The notes below the pieces were generated by a model. The model was not told the DNA's origin, did no database searches, and saw only the letters and a program-made list of their open reading frames with translations. A program made the translations under genes and the position numbers. Shown in pieces: positions 48,520 through 59,462 of a stretch of 64,000 nt of DNA. Positions within the stretch are counted from its first letter, which is position 1. Each line of letters starts with the position of its first letter. The stretch is from NCBI GenBank assembly GCA_003991915.1, contig RQTK01000444.1:142394-206393 (forward strand). The letters run 5' to 3'. This DNA comes from Elysia chlorotica. Lineage: Eukaryota; Mollusca; Gastropoda; Plakobranchidae.

Positions 48520-51500
48520 ATGGAGAACATTCTCAGGACAGCAAAGTACTGTAGTGCTATTAATTGCTCAAACAATTCAAAAACATCGATTGACCATAGA
48601 ACACAACAGCGAGTGAGGTTTCATGCATTCCCTAATCCTGAAAAAGAAAGAGAAAGGTAAGCGCAGGTTGCACCCTATATGTAGATCTAGATTCGTGATA
48701 AAAATATGAGATATAGACTTGAAGTGGTTAAGCTTTCATAACTAGTCTATATTAATTTAGATCTAAAGCTAGATTAGATGTCTGAGTGATTATAATTTCC
48801 CTGCCAATAGCATGACCAGCCTGTATTTTGCCAAAACAACCTCACTGAAACCCTTAAGTTATCTTTTATTTTGTGATTTTACTCAATGTAAGTAGAGATC
48901 TAGATTAATGTTAACCCATTCAAGCTGCTTCTGCTAAACTAAAAATTCAACAAAAAAAGAAGAAGAAATGTGCTGTTGTAAGTAAACATTTATAAACAGC
49001 TGCTCTTGTGATATTAACAATTCATTATTCAACAAACAGGCTGAATGAAAGACTTATGTTCTTACAGTTTTAAAACATCGGTTGGTCCTCGAAGATAGTT
49101 AGGCCTACCTGTTCAGTTTCGTGGTTTTCCTAATCCTCACAAAGACAAAGAGAGGTACTAACGAAATACATTTTATAATTTTAATGTCTGTTACTTGGAT
49201 GGAAATACTGTAATAGATAGTGCATAGCAAAAGTTGTAAAGAAAGGCTATATATATAGTGACTCAGCCGTCAAATAACTTGGCCCTTGGGAGGCAAGAAA
49301 AACAGTTTTCAGACAAATTGTGTAGTAGACTGAAGCAAAGAAAAAGAGCAGACGAGCTGACAATGCAGCGCCTTTTACAAATGTCTGAGTCTAGACTCTG
49401 TATTCACTAAATAGTGTTCTGGTACTTATTGAGTTTATTGGTATCCTACAGGCATCTTACACCTAGAGTCTTGTAATTTCTATATTCTAGGCCTCTAATT
49501 CTAACTATTTTTACATGTATATTTAGAGGATTTGACTTAATAGTGATTTTTAAACTGTAAAATATCAACTATCTAGCCCATAGGGCACATGTGCTTCGCC
49601 TACTGTTACATGTACCACTTCTGCCATTTCTTTCCCACCCCTCGCGCGAATAGTGTTATACAATGATTATAATGGTCAATGATGGGAGTATGCTACACAT
49701 GTGAAATGAATTTAGGAGATGCAGAAAATCCTAGAAAAAAACCCCTACCTTCCTCTGAGGAGGCATCTTGAACAGATTTTAACGCCAAGAGCACATTACA
49801 GAGGTAAGACAGGACAGTGTTTACAAGAACACCAGTTTAATGAGTTGATTACATGTTTTAAGCTGGGTAGGTTCTTTCGCAGCAAGAGCCTATACAAAGA
49901 CCACTGTATCAAGATCCAATTTTTATATTGATTTACTTTAGCTATAATACTAACAATGAAAATTGTAATTTATATGAGGGTTGAGACTGAAATTTGTAAA
50001 GTTAACTTCATATGAATAATTCTTAGAGAGGATTTGAGATTTTACTTCAGGTGTTAAGAGAGATAGATGTAATTATATTTCTAATTACTGTGAAACCATA
50101 GATAGCATGAACTTTCAACGAAGTTTTATAGAATTGCGAAAAATAAAACTTCACTTAGAAACTTTAAAAATAAAATACTGGTTCAGAAGGCAAACGTTTC
50201 AGACTTGATGACTTTCTTTTTAAATTTCATAAACAACTGGTGTTGCATGCTGATCTCTATCAAAGTGAACTTAACATACTTTAAAAAATCCTGAAACACA
50301 ATTCAGTTTTAAAGGTGTCAGTACCTTAAATCATGTGCATGCAGTCCATTACAAACTTTTGATCGTACTGTTTGAACTTAAAAATTGCTTGGAATTTACA
50401 TTGAAGAATTTATCAATGCTTTAAATCTTACTTATGTTCTACTTTTTTTTCCATAGATGTTTACAATGGATTGCAAATGTGGGAAGGACAGATATGACAC
50501 TTACACAACTTAAATATAGAACAGTATGCTCTATTCATTTTGAACGAAACGCTTACAATTGTCCAAAAGATATTGCTATAAGTTATCTGCTACCTACAGC
50601 GGTACCAACACTTTTTGGTTGCTCTAAATACAGTCCATCTGAGCAAGCCAGTGAAGCCACACCTTCTGAGCCTACTCTTAAAAAAATGTGCTTGTCATCT
50701 ATGAATGGTGAACATGACGAATCAACAAGTAGGCCTAAATCTTCTTTCCATGGGACAGTTGCGGACACAGGGACGTCAAAACCTAATTTATACTTTGTAA
50801 CGAAGCAACATTCATTTGATGGGGCTTTGGACACAGAGTCAGAGACATGTAAACAAGCCAGTGAAGCCACACCTTCTGAGCCTCCACCAAAAAAAATGTG
50901 TCTGCCGTCTGTGAATGATGAGTCAACAAAGCAATCTTCATTTCATGGGGCAGCCGCGGAGACAGGCACATCTGATGCTGATTTATACTTTGTATCAAAG
51001 CAACCTTCATTTGATGGGGCAGCTTCTGACTCTGAGACATCTGAACATGAGGTTTACTTGGTAGATTCAGACCCGGAGAGCTCAGAGTCAGAACATGATG
51101 AACCAGTTCCGGTATATGTGGTAGCAAGCCAGTCTCCTGCTAATGTGGTGCCTTCATTTTCAAAGGCACCAGGTTCTGATGTAACAAGTCAATTTTCACA
51201 CACTGAAGCAAACATTGAGATTGTTAGGCTTCAACAAAAACTTGCTGCGGCCAAAAGTTCTATACGTATGTACCAAAAAGATATTCAACTTTTAAAAGGA
51301 AAAAACAGGAGGCTTGAAATAGCAAAGAATAAGCATAAAGAAGGTCAAGAACTCTTATTGTTTAAGCTTGATAAAGAACGGAAAGCATATGTTGAAAAGC
51401 TTTTGGGTATGTTGCCACCTATACCTGCAGCCTTAGTTAATATCATTTTAAAATATGCTAAATGTGGTAAATGGACAGATGATCCTGGCGTAATGAATAC

Positions 51501-51630
51501 CTGTCTTTCTCTGTTTGTTAGAAGTTCTTCAGCATATGAAACTCTCCGATCAGTTGGATTTACACTACCTCATCAAAATACCCTCAAGAAACACTTTCCA
51601 GATATCTTTTCAGATGAAATGGATATTTAA
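48520..51630 (+). CDS. THAP-domain protein with P-element-type region
   Basis: Exon B, 48520-48656 (donor GTAAGC, phase 2), encodes KYCSAINC and VRFHAFPNPEKERER. The common exon 50457-51630 begins at a CCATAG acceptor and gives 436 residues in total. The THAP finger is completed by LQWIANVGR, VCSIHF (C-x2-H) and AVPTLF. Residues about 108-245 contain a duplicated 70-residue unit starting QASEATPSEP (50644 and 50854), followed by an acidic Ser/Glu stretch. A coiled coil (about 296-345) contains IVRLQQKLAAAK. The last about 80 residues (NIILKYAKCGKWTDDPG, then SAYETLRSVGFTLP) resemble the helical start of P-element/THAP9 transposases. The RNase-H-like catalytic core is absent before the stop. 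It could be a domesticated transcription factor or a truncated transposon. The long open frame and intact splice sites favour a live gene. Confidence 0.75.
49068..49154 (+). pseudogene. Dead third THAP first exon (C)
   Basis: After a TTCTTACAG-like context the sequence reads KTSVGPRR, stop, LGLP, then VQFRGFPNPHKDKER to a GTACTA donor in phase 2. This parallels exon B (KTSIDHRTQQ, VRFHAFPNPEKERER). The Cys pair is lost and there is an in-frame TAG plus a 6-base length difference. It is a decayed tandem copy of exon B. Confidence 0.7.
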
Positions 51631-51662
51631 AAGAAGTTACCTGTTATGTAAGGTTTTATGAC

Positions 51663-51668
51663 AATAAA
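51663..51668 (+). terminator. Poly(A) signal for THAP gene
   Basis: AATAAA 33 bp after the TAA stop at 51628-51630. This close placement supports the exon's end. Confidence 0.65.
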
Positions 51669-52631
51669 TGCAAAAACAATTATTTCACATAGTCGAGAGC
51701 TGATTTGATTTTAAAATGCTATGACATTGTATCAATGTGCATCTATTTCTGAGAGGCCTATATGTTTGCATAATGCGGTTCTGATAATTGGGCTATACCT
51801 TGTCAACCAATTAATATTTGTGCAGACTAAAAGTACGGTACATACCATTTTATGAGTTTTGTTATACAGATAATCTGTGACTAGATAAGATCTGTTGAGA
51901 CATTTGGGTCGCCACATAAATGTATTGCAATATTTTACTTGAACCCAGGGAAAAGTTATTTCTACAACGAAACATTCAATATTTTATTAATTCTTAGTCT
52001 ATCACATTACAGGTAACAAAGTATTGGCAGGTCATATTACATGATGTTACAGGATGTAGTGACGTTGTCTATTTTTTATGAGTCTGAACAGGAGGGCAGA
52101 TTTTTAAATCTCATTGAAGTATTTTTTAGAAGTGTTGTTAAACTGATAAAGAGTTTTATTTGTTGTTGTTGTTGTTGTTGTTGTTGTAATAAGTCTCTTT
52201 CATTTGATTTATATCATACCTAAAGAATGGATAAACATCTTTTTCAACCAAAGCTGTATCAACTGGAACTGGTTAATCTATTACTTAGTAATAATACATG
52301 TACACAGTTTACTAATTTTGTCAATTAAAAAAAGGTACCGGTATGTTGAACAAAGCATTTCTATCTGTTTGGGACCGTTCACATAATTTTACATCCTAGA
52401 GGGGGGCTGGGGGTCATTGGCTGTTGTAACAATTTTGTCAAGAGATCGCAAAACATGTGTAATATTAGGGGGTCAGGGGGGGTCAGAAGGTTAAAAGGTC
52501 CCAAATTAGGTTTAAGATTGTATTTGAACGGCCCCTGTGATAAATAACATTGTATTTGATTCCTGAGTTCAACCATGTCACTGAAGACTAATGAGCTTAA
52601 CAAGATTGGTTGTATGTTTGTTTTGTTGCTT

Positions 52632-52762
52632 ATAGGTTATACTGTGGACAGTCCCCAAGCCTGATATCTGACATCTGCCGCCACACACTAAACAGGGTGG
52701 GGAGACCTGGACTCCAGTCTCAGACGGTCACATTAAACTGACACTGACCCAACAATCAGGGG
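52632..52762 (-). mobile_element. SINE body, antisense
   Basis: Contains ATACTGTGGACAGTCCCCAA, GACATCTGCCGCCACACACT, CAGTCTCAGACGGTCACATT and AAACTGACACTGACCCAACA, the reverse complement of the main SINE body. Confidence 0.8.
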
Positions 52763-53279
52763 ACGAAATTGGACAAATACATTTTTAACCAATTGATAGT
52801 GGAATTCAAACAGCAGACCACCAGACCTGGAGACCAACCTGTGCCAGTTTGCCCCCGGCTTAAGAAAATACAAAAAATCAGTTATTGGAACTTATTTCAT
52901 AATTGAATAGACCTACATGAATTAGTGTCACTTGCAGCACGTGAGCAAGTACATGTAGCCCTGGCACAGCATGCACATTGTCCTATCAGTACCCATAATG
53001 GTTACCGAAAGTGGTACTAAATCTACGAGAAAAAAGACAACAAAATACTAATTACTATGTAATTGTACAATGTAGAGTGGATATGAAATGAAAACAAAAT
53101 TCACATTGTTTAGGTTTAATAAAAATGTTATAAGTAAATTTTTTTATATTTATTAACGGTTTGTTTATTTTCAAAGATCTGATATTTTTTCATTTTTAAT
53201 TTGTTTAAATCAGTATCACTTGATTCATTCTTATACATATACATGCACTTGAAATATAAGTACGTATAAATAGATTTCT

Positions 53280-54640
53280 CTTTTTATTCTATGATCAGGT
53301 GCCTTGCTTCATGGTGTTGACATGTGTCTTTCCAAGCTCTTTTATCCTTATTTAATGAAAATTCCATGTCCATGCATGCAGTAAGACCTTAGCTTCCTTC
53401 TAATTTTTTTAGTGATAAAATGTTCTAAGCCTTACGTTCTCACCATGTGACTAATAAAAACTGCCTGTCTCTATCTATCTTTATTAAACTCGAGTACATT
53501 GTATTGATCTTTTTTTTCTCTATGGTATTTCTAGCATTCTTCTCCAAAACCACTGTTCTATTTTCTTATCTTATTGTCTTGTGGCCTTTGATATTTTTTC
53601 AAAATACATGCATCATTTATGCCAGCGCATTCATGAAATTAGTTATTACTTCAGTGTAACTTTGGCCATGCTGTGTGATGAGTGCCCAACTAAGAAAAGA
53701 TCTGTTGAAATCTAGAAGTTTTCTTTTTACTTTCATTTTTTACCACCTAAATCTATTGTGTGTTCTGCTATCAGCATAGTGTCACATGATCTGCATAATT
53801 TAATATTGATTGCCTTTCCTGGCATATTTCCTATTTCACTTATAATCATTTTGCTGTTTAAGTTGAAACGTTCTTGTGATAGGACACATCCTTGTTTTAT
53901 TCCCTTCTAATTTCTTGAAAGGCACAAGTTTTCCACTAAAAGTCTCCAACTGCACCTCTTTGTTTCCAGTATTTGTTTTTAATTATTTGGAGGTGTTTCC
54001 CATGTACATGAAGTTTCTGAAGTTTTTGATCCATTCCCTTAGGTTTTACTTTATCAAATGTCTTGGTTTAGTGTATAAAACATTTCATAAATCCTAATGG
54101 ACCTCAATACTCTTTTTGTGATCAGTTTGAGCATGTATACTGCAATTTTTAGATGTCCCCTTTACTTTCACAAATTCAAATTGTTTAAAGAAATTTCTGG
54201 TCTTATCTTGTTTCTAACTAGCACCATAGAGTATCTTTGTGAAATCCGCGCATAGCTCATTAGACTAATTGTGCGATGGAGTTCGCATTCAAATGCACTC
54301 ATGCATACTGTGGCAGAGCTATGGAATTACCATAGAGATTGTGCGATGGAGTTTGCATTCAAATGCACTCATGCCTACTGTGGCAGAGCTATGAAATTAG
54401 ATTTAAGCACATTACACGACTTACAAACATCTTATGAGATGGGCCCATTTTCATTATTGATATTTGGTTACCACCCAGCTGTAAAGCTAAATTCTTCTAG
54501 AGCCTTAATTTGTTTTACATGTATAGTGTCAAGAAATTTGGTTTTGTCCTGTAGTATTTCCATTGTTCATATTTTTTATGGCTGCCTCTAGCCTGAACGT
54601 TTAACCCTTGTAAACGTTAGTCCAGCAAAGTTTGCTTTCA
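53280..54640 (-). mobile_element. Decayed LINE reverse transcriptase, RTE-like
   Basis: Read on the minus strand across several frameshifts and stops, the order of motifs is that of a non-LTR reverse transcriptase: GFMKCFIH and TKTFDKVKPKG (the D-x-x-KAFDKV block), LQKLHVHGKHLQIIKNKYW, a degraded Q-G-C-V-L-S block, ERFNLNSKMIISEIGNMPG, and NYADHVTL in place of the catalytic YADD. A WKDTCQHHEARH-like tail follows. This pattern resembles RTE-clade elements. It is dead. The 3' end is near 53280; the 5' end is unclear. Confidence 0.65.
54268..54400. repeat. 70-bp tandem duplication
   Basis: Two adjacent copies of ATTGTGCGATGGAGTTYGCA ... GGCAGAGCTATGRAATTA start at 54268 and 54338 and differ at about four positions. 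They lie inside the LINE relic. Confidence 0.9.
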
Positions 54641-55089
54641 CTTTCAGTTAGTCAATATTTGACCTTTTTGTTATAAAAAATTATTCTAAAATCTTTTCCT
54701 TTTTTGAAATAAAAATGTCTCCAAACATCCTGTAGAGCCGCATTTTCTCTCTTAATACTATAATATTCTTCAACATTCCTGTAGATTCATTGAGTTAATT
54801 CGTCATAAGTCTTTAGAGCCCATCGATCTATCTATGCACATATTTTTTTATTGTTGGGGCAATAATGGCTTGGCCCTTTTGCAATTTGTCGTTTACTCAT
54901 AATATTTCATTAAAAACTTGTTCTGCTTGATACTATTTTTCAGTTTGTTATGATTCCTTTCATTGTTCATACTTGTGTATACTTCCGCACATTAAAATTT
55001 TTTATTTAAAGTACCATACAGTATTATGTCATGTGCATGTAACCCTGTGTTGCAGTGTTAGCACAAGACTGTAAATATATTATAGGTTA

Positions 55090-55397
55090 CAGTGGAAACC
55101 TCATAATTCGATTTCTTGGGATTAGATCAAAACGTCGAATTAAGAGACATACCTACACCACAAAAGTGTTAAAATTGGTAGACAGTTTATTACCTTATAT
55201 GAAAAACTGCATTAAATTTATGATAGTTTCCTGAAGTTTTCTATCTGTACCAACCCTACTTCTTTCAAAAGTTGAATTCCTGATGTGCCTATTGGTTGTG
55301 TGAGCTTTGAATTGAGAGAACCAAACCAGAAAAACTTGCAAAATTCGGTTTATGAAAAATTCGAATCATCAGACTTAGTTTTGTGAGGTTTCCACTG
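55090..55397. mobile_element. 308-bp MITE with TA target duplication
   Basis: The left end CAGTGGAAACCTCATAATTC and the reverse complement of the right end CAGTGGAAACCTCACAAAAC form a terminal inverted repeat. TA borders both ends (55088-55089 and 55398-55399). Internal AATTCGA/TCGAATT words recur near both ends. There is no coding capacity. CAGTGGAA ends with a TA duplication are typical of pogo/Tigger-type elements. Confidence 0.85.
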
Positions 55398-55705
55398 TAG
55401 CCTACTGAAGTATGCTGGGGCAGTATTGTGAAAATAAAAAAAATACACAATTTTAATAAATTTATGTCATTGTAAAGCCCTTGGAAGTGTGAGCAAAAAT
55501 ATCAGTGAATTTAGGTAATGATCTTTTCTATTTAAAAATTTATGAAGTTACTTGACTATTTTTGCACTATTTTTGTGTAAAATTTAACATAGCCAATCTG
55601 CACCGCTTTTTCACAAAATTCTTGAAAAAGATATCCATATTTAGTAACTTTGTGACCAGTGCAGATAATAAAATAAAGAAAAATTCACGTAGATTAAAAA
55701 AAAAT

Positions 55706-55752
55706 CCCCCCCCCCCCCTAAAAAAAACACAAAAAACAACAACAAAACACTA
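55706..55752. repeat. Poly-C/CAAA block
   Basis: A 13-base C run followed by A-rich AACACAAAAAACAACAAC sequence, in the same order and strand as the other blocks. Confidence 0.9.
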
Positions 55753-56049
55753 TAAAACGTGTACAAGGTAAAATCAAAAGATAAAACATACCTTGTCAGA
55801 AGGTATAAGGACAGATTAAAATTTAATCTAAAAAAAAACACACACATTAAATTCCAATGTATGCAAAATATCATACTTCGTCTTTTGCAATCATTATCAT
55901 AATACAGCTTTACGAAAATGTTAAGAAGTGTACACATGTTGCAATAATTATGCTTTTACTTAAACAGATGAACATATTTTAAAAATTAAATTTCGTCTCC
56001 TTATGCATGTATCCTCACGAAGGATGCACCAAATAATGTGGATTACAAA

Positions 56050-56068
56050 TGTTATTATTATTATTATT

Positions 56069-56099
<31 letters not shown>

Positions 56100-56100
56100 A
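56050..56100. repeat. (TTA)n-(TTG)n microsatellite
   Basis: TTA trinucleotides pass into TTG trinucleotides. The poly-Leu frame through them is an artefact. Confidence 0.9.
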
Positions 56101-56692
56101 TATTATTATTATTTAAATTATTATTATTAATGTACAATAACATGTATTTAAAAGGACAGGAAAGTATCATAGATAAAAAAAAAGCAAACAATATGCGTAC
56201 AGCGAAATTTATTACCAGTACCGGGTATATCGGCTACGTTTAATACTTTTAAATGTACAAACATCCCAACTTGAATCATTACAGATAGAGCAATGAAAAA
56301 AAAAAACATGTTTTAAGATGCAAACCAATTACAATAGAACAAGATGACCCGGAATAGCACCTGCAAAAACAGATGTTGGCAACGATGAATGATTGACTGC
56401 TGATATTTCAGGCTCTTCCAAACACTAGTAGCCCACCAAATTTTTTTCTATTAATCGCCGTGTCGGTGCTTCTTCCATAGAGTTTAAAGCCCCCAATGGA
56501 AAAAAAGCCCAAATGAAAGACCGGGTATCATCAATGTGCTGATCAAACCTATTTTGAAGTGGTTGTTCACACTTTATCTCTCCACGCCTTTAAAGCCTTT
56601 TTACGATACTCTTTTTAGATTATTTCACTTGCTCCTCAGCCACCTCTCTTCATCTTCATCGTTTCCCTATCCCCCCCCACACCTTTTTAGTA

Positions 56693-56965
56693 ACCAGCAC
56701 ACATCTTTTAAATCTATCCACTTTCGCATATGCAATGGCAAAACTGATCAATTGATCCTGGATCTCTACATGCTAGCTATCTTTCCATAAGGACAGGTAC
56801 TTCGACTTGACCTTCTCTCTGAGGAAACCAAAACCAGCACACATCTTTTAAATCTATCCACTTTCGCATGTGCAATGGCAAAACTGATCAATTGATCCTG
56901 GATCTCTACATGCTAGCTATCTTTCCATAAGGTACTTCGACTTGACCTTCTCTCTGAGGAAACCA
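56693..56965. repeat. 140-bp tandem duplication
   Basis: Two adjacent copies (56693-56832 and 56833-56965) start ACCAGCACACATCTTTTAAA and end CTCTCTGAGGAAACCA. They are almost identical apart from a 5-bp deletion (ACAGG) in the second and a CATATG/CATGTG difference. Confidence 0.92.
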
Positions 56966-57331
56966 CCACTGGCTACGGGGACTCGCCTCATCATCTTATC
57001 AAGGCACCCAAATCGCCGCAATCCCCTTTCGGAAGCCATGTTGATCGTTGGGGCAGGCGATTCTTTCGGTAACAACAGCCCGAGAGTGGTTGCAAGCTCA
57101 CGCAGGAAGCCCTGAAGTTGCCGCTGGAGAACAGCTTAGGTTGCAACTTGCATCAATGATTGCACGGAGTGCTTCAACTTGAACATCACACACACAATAG
57201 ACTGCAGTGGTGAAAGTGCACAGTCTTGGACAGCAGAAAGCTGCTCCCCAAACACACATATCTCTGGCACAAGAAGGATGTTGAGGAATAAACTCCACTG
57301 TTTCTGTTGCTTCTCTGCTTGCAGAACACAT
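56917..57331 (-). CDS. Unassigned open frames, possible exon(s)
   Basis: Two minus-strand frames in locally GC-richer sequence. The first, 57098-57331, starts MCSASREATETVEFIPQHPS and is Cys-rich. The second, about 56917-57135, is open without an obvious start (QRQLQGFLRELATTLGLLLP ... MASERGLRRFGCLDKMMRR) and ends in the 140-bp duplication. They differ in frame, so they could be two exons, one broken gene or a transposon fragment. No family was recognised and splice sites are not clear. Confidence 0.25.
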
Positions 57332-57531
57332 GATCGCTAATGATAAAAGAAAGAGAAGGAAAGACGTAAGGAGAGAAGGGAGGTTAGCAAATGGGAGTGA
57401 ATTGAGAGATTTATTGGAAGTTGTAATCTATCATATTAGCAAAAAAAAAAAATGAATAGATCTGTGTTATTTTTATCTTGAACTACAGGAAGAAAGAATA
57501 AGCAATGTATTCTTTGAATTAAAAAACAACA

Positions 57532-57630
57532 CCCCCCCCCCCAAAAAAAAAAAAAAAACACAACAAAAAACAAAAACAAAAACAAAGAAAAAACCCAACA
57601 ACAGCAACAAAAACAAAAACAAAAACGTGC
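57532..57630. repeat. Poly-C/CAAA block
   Basis: A C run of about 11 bases, then A-rich CACAACAAAAAAC and CAAAAAC repeats, plus-strand orientation. Confidence 0.9.
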
Positions 57631-57894
57631 GGGTGTTTTAAAAGGATTTTAAGTTATTATAGATCGAAAGAGCGAGGTATGCATAGGATGCATGGAGTAC
57701 TTAAGTATAGTAAGCTATGGTAGGATGACATTCAGAGTAAATTTATTGCCGGTATGTAGGCTAACTCAGTAACTGAAGTTATCTTTACAAATGTCTCAGC
57801 TTAAATCATTTAAAAAAATGGTAGAAAATATTTAAATTATAATATTATGCACACCAGATACAGCAGATGATCTAGGATAGAATCTGAAAGAAAA

Positions 57895-57987
57895 AAGAAA
57901 GAGGATGACATTACAGCAGAACTCAATAACCCGATTTCAAGTCAAAGAAAGAGGATGACATTACAGCAGAACTCAATAACCCGATTT
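57895..57987. repeat. 49-bp tandem duplication
   Basis: AAAGAAAGAGGATGACATTA ... CAATAACCCGATTT occurs twice, starting at 57895 and 57944, without visible differences. Confidence 0.9.
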
Positions 57988-58285
57988 TTTCTTCTTCTTC
58001 GACTTAAGTGAACTATCTTGGATCCAAGTAACTAACCCCATGCACATTCTCAGATCCACCGAACCAGAAGTGTTGGAATGATAACAAATTTGCATACCAT
58101 TACCAGATACTAAAAATCTAGTTTAAAATAAAACAAGCCAAGAACTGCCGTGTCGTAGCTAATTTAATAATACATATTCGTGTACATGTATTTATCCCAT
58201 TAGCCAGGACTGGCATCATATAGTGTCGCGTGCAGTTAAACTTAAAGGGGTGGGTCAAAGTGGCAAGCGTGTGTTGTACATGTAT

Positions 58286-58517
58286 AGTGTTGGTTTAAAT
58301 TCCAACATCAGCACAATGTAGACTATATTGGTGACGGGCACCAATACTGACGTTTGACAATTTTATGTGAGACAGGGCGGGGATACCATGACTCCTGTCT
58401 CAGCCAGTCACATTAAACTGACGCCGACCCAACCAGTAGGGAGCGTAATCGCCAGGGCTCGAACCCGGAACCTTTGCGCCGGAAGCCGATGTTCTATTCC
58501 AGGGCCACCGCGTCCCC
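58286..58517 (-). mobile_element. Full-length SINE, antisense
   Basis: On the minus strand the head GGGGGACGCGGTGGCCCTGG leads to CATCGGCTTCCGGCGC and a B box CCGGGTTCGAGCCCTGGC. The body CCCTACTGGTTGGGTCGGCG runs to TAGTCTACATTGTGCTGATG. It is close to the copy at 44.9 kb in head type. Confidence 0.9.
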
Positions 58518-58602
58518 CAGCAGCTGACGGACTACTGTCAAAGAGATTCAAAGAACTAAAGCCAGCCTAAAACATGAGACGTGTGTGTATGTGGGAGAGT
58601 TG

Positions 58603-58810
58603 AGATAAGTTGGTTTGACGTCCAACGTCAGCACTATAAAGGCTATATTGTGGTCGAACCTCAAGACTGACGTCTGACAATTTTTTACGCCGCGACACAC
58701 GAGACAGGGCGGTCACCGGCCCAACCTGTAGGGGGTGAAATCGTCAGGGCTCGTACCATTGTCCTCCCCTGCGCCGGAAGCCGGTTTTCTACCTCAGGGC
58801 TACCGCGACA
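58603..58810 (-). mobile_element. SINE, antisense, with internal deletion
   Basis: Same family and orientation as the neighbour at 58.3 kb. The block between the CACGAGACAGGGCGG and CCGGCCCAACCTGTAGGG equivalents is missing, removing about 40 bp of the body. The head (GTAGCCCTGAGGTAGAAAAC on the minus strand) and the GACGTCCAACGTCAGC end are kept. Confidence 0.85.
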
Positions 58811-59462
58811 ACAAGCAAGTTCGTCGAGTGCGAGTTTTACTGTAAGTGTAATACTAATGCATACCAGACTGGAAACTGGCAGAGTTTTAGAATATGAGAA
58901 GCACAGACAAAAAAAAAAACACACACATAAAAAAACAAAACAAACAACAACAACAACAACCAACATCAACAAAACAAGTCCTACCATTTCAAGATTTGAC
59001 ATAATGCGAAGAATAACTTTTGGACATCCACGGACCAGAAAATATTTTGCACATCACACCAAGATCCCACACTTGTGCCATAACCTTTTTATTTGAGAGG
59101 TCTATCAGGAGACTTGTCTTGAGAAGATCACCTCAAAGGAAGAGGGGAGAGGACAGAGATAAACAAATACAATGAATTTAGTCTTTTTAATTTATGAAAC
59201 TTGAGAAATTATCTTTGAGTAAAGGCAAGCAGTGTGGAATAATGGTAACTTTTATTACAGATTATGTGATAAAGAGCAGCAATACAAACAGGCATATCTT
59301 AAATTCAACATACTTTTCTAATTTACGTTAGTTCCTCTTCCATAGACTTTATAAAACATTTAATTAAAACAAAAGTTTATTACAGATAGCTTTTAAAAAA
59401 AAGTTATACTGTTCATAAAAACAGACCTACCGGTACATGATTACCTGATCCAATAAAAGCTA

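Noticed and set aside
50583-51127. Minus-strand frames opposite the THAP exon
   Set aside because: Antisense shadows; their repeats mirror the duplicated unit of the real protein.
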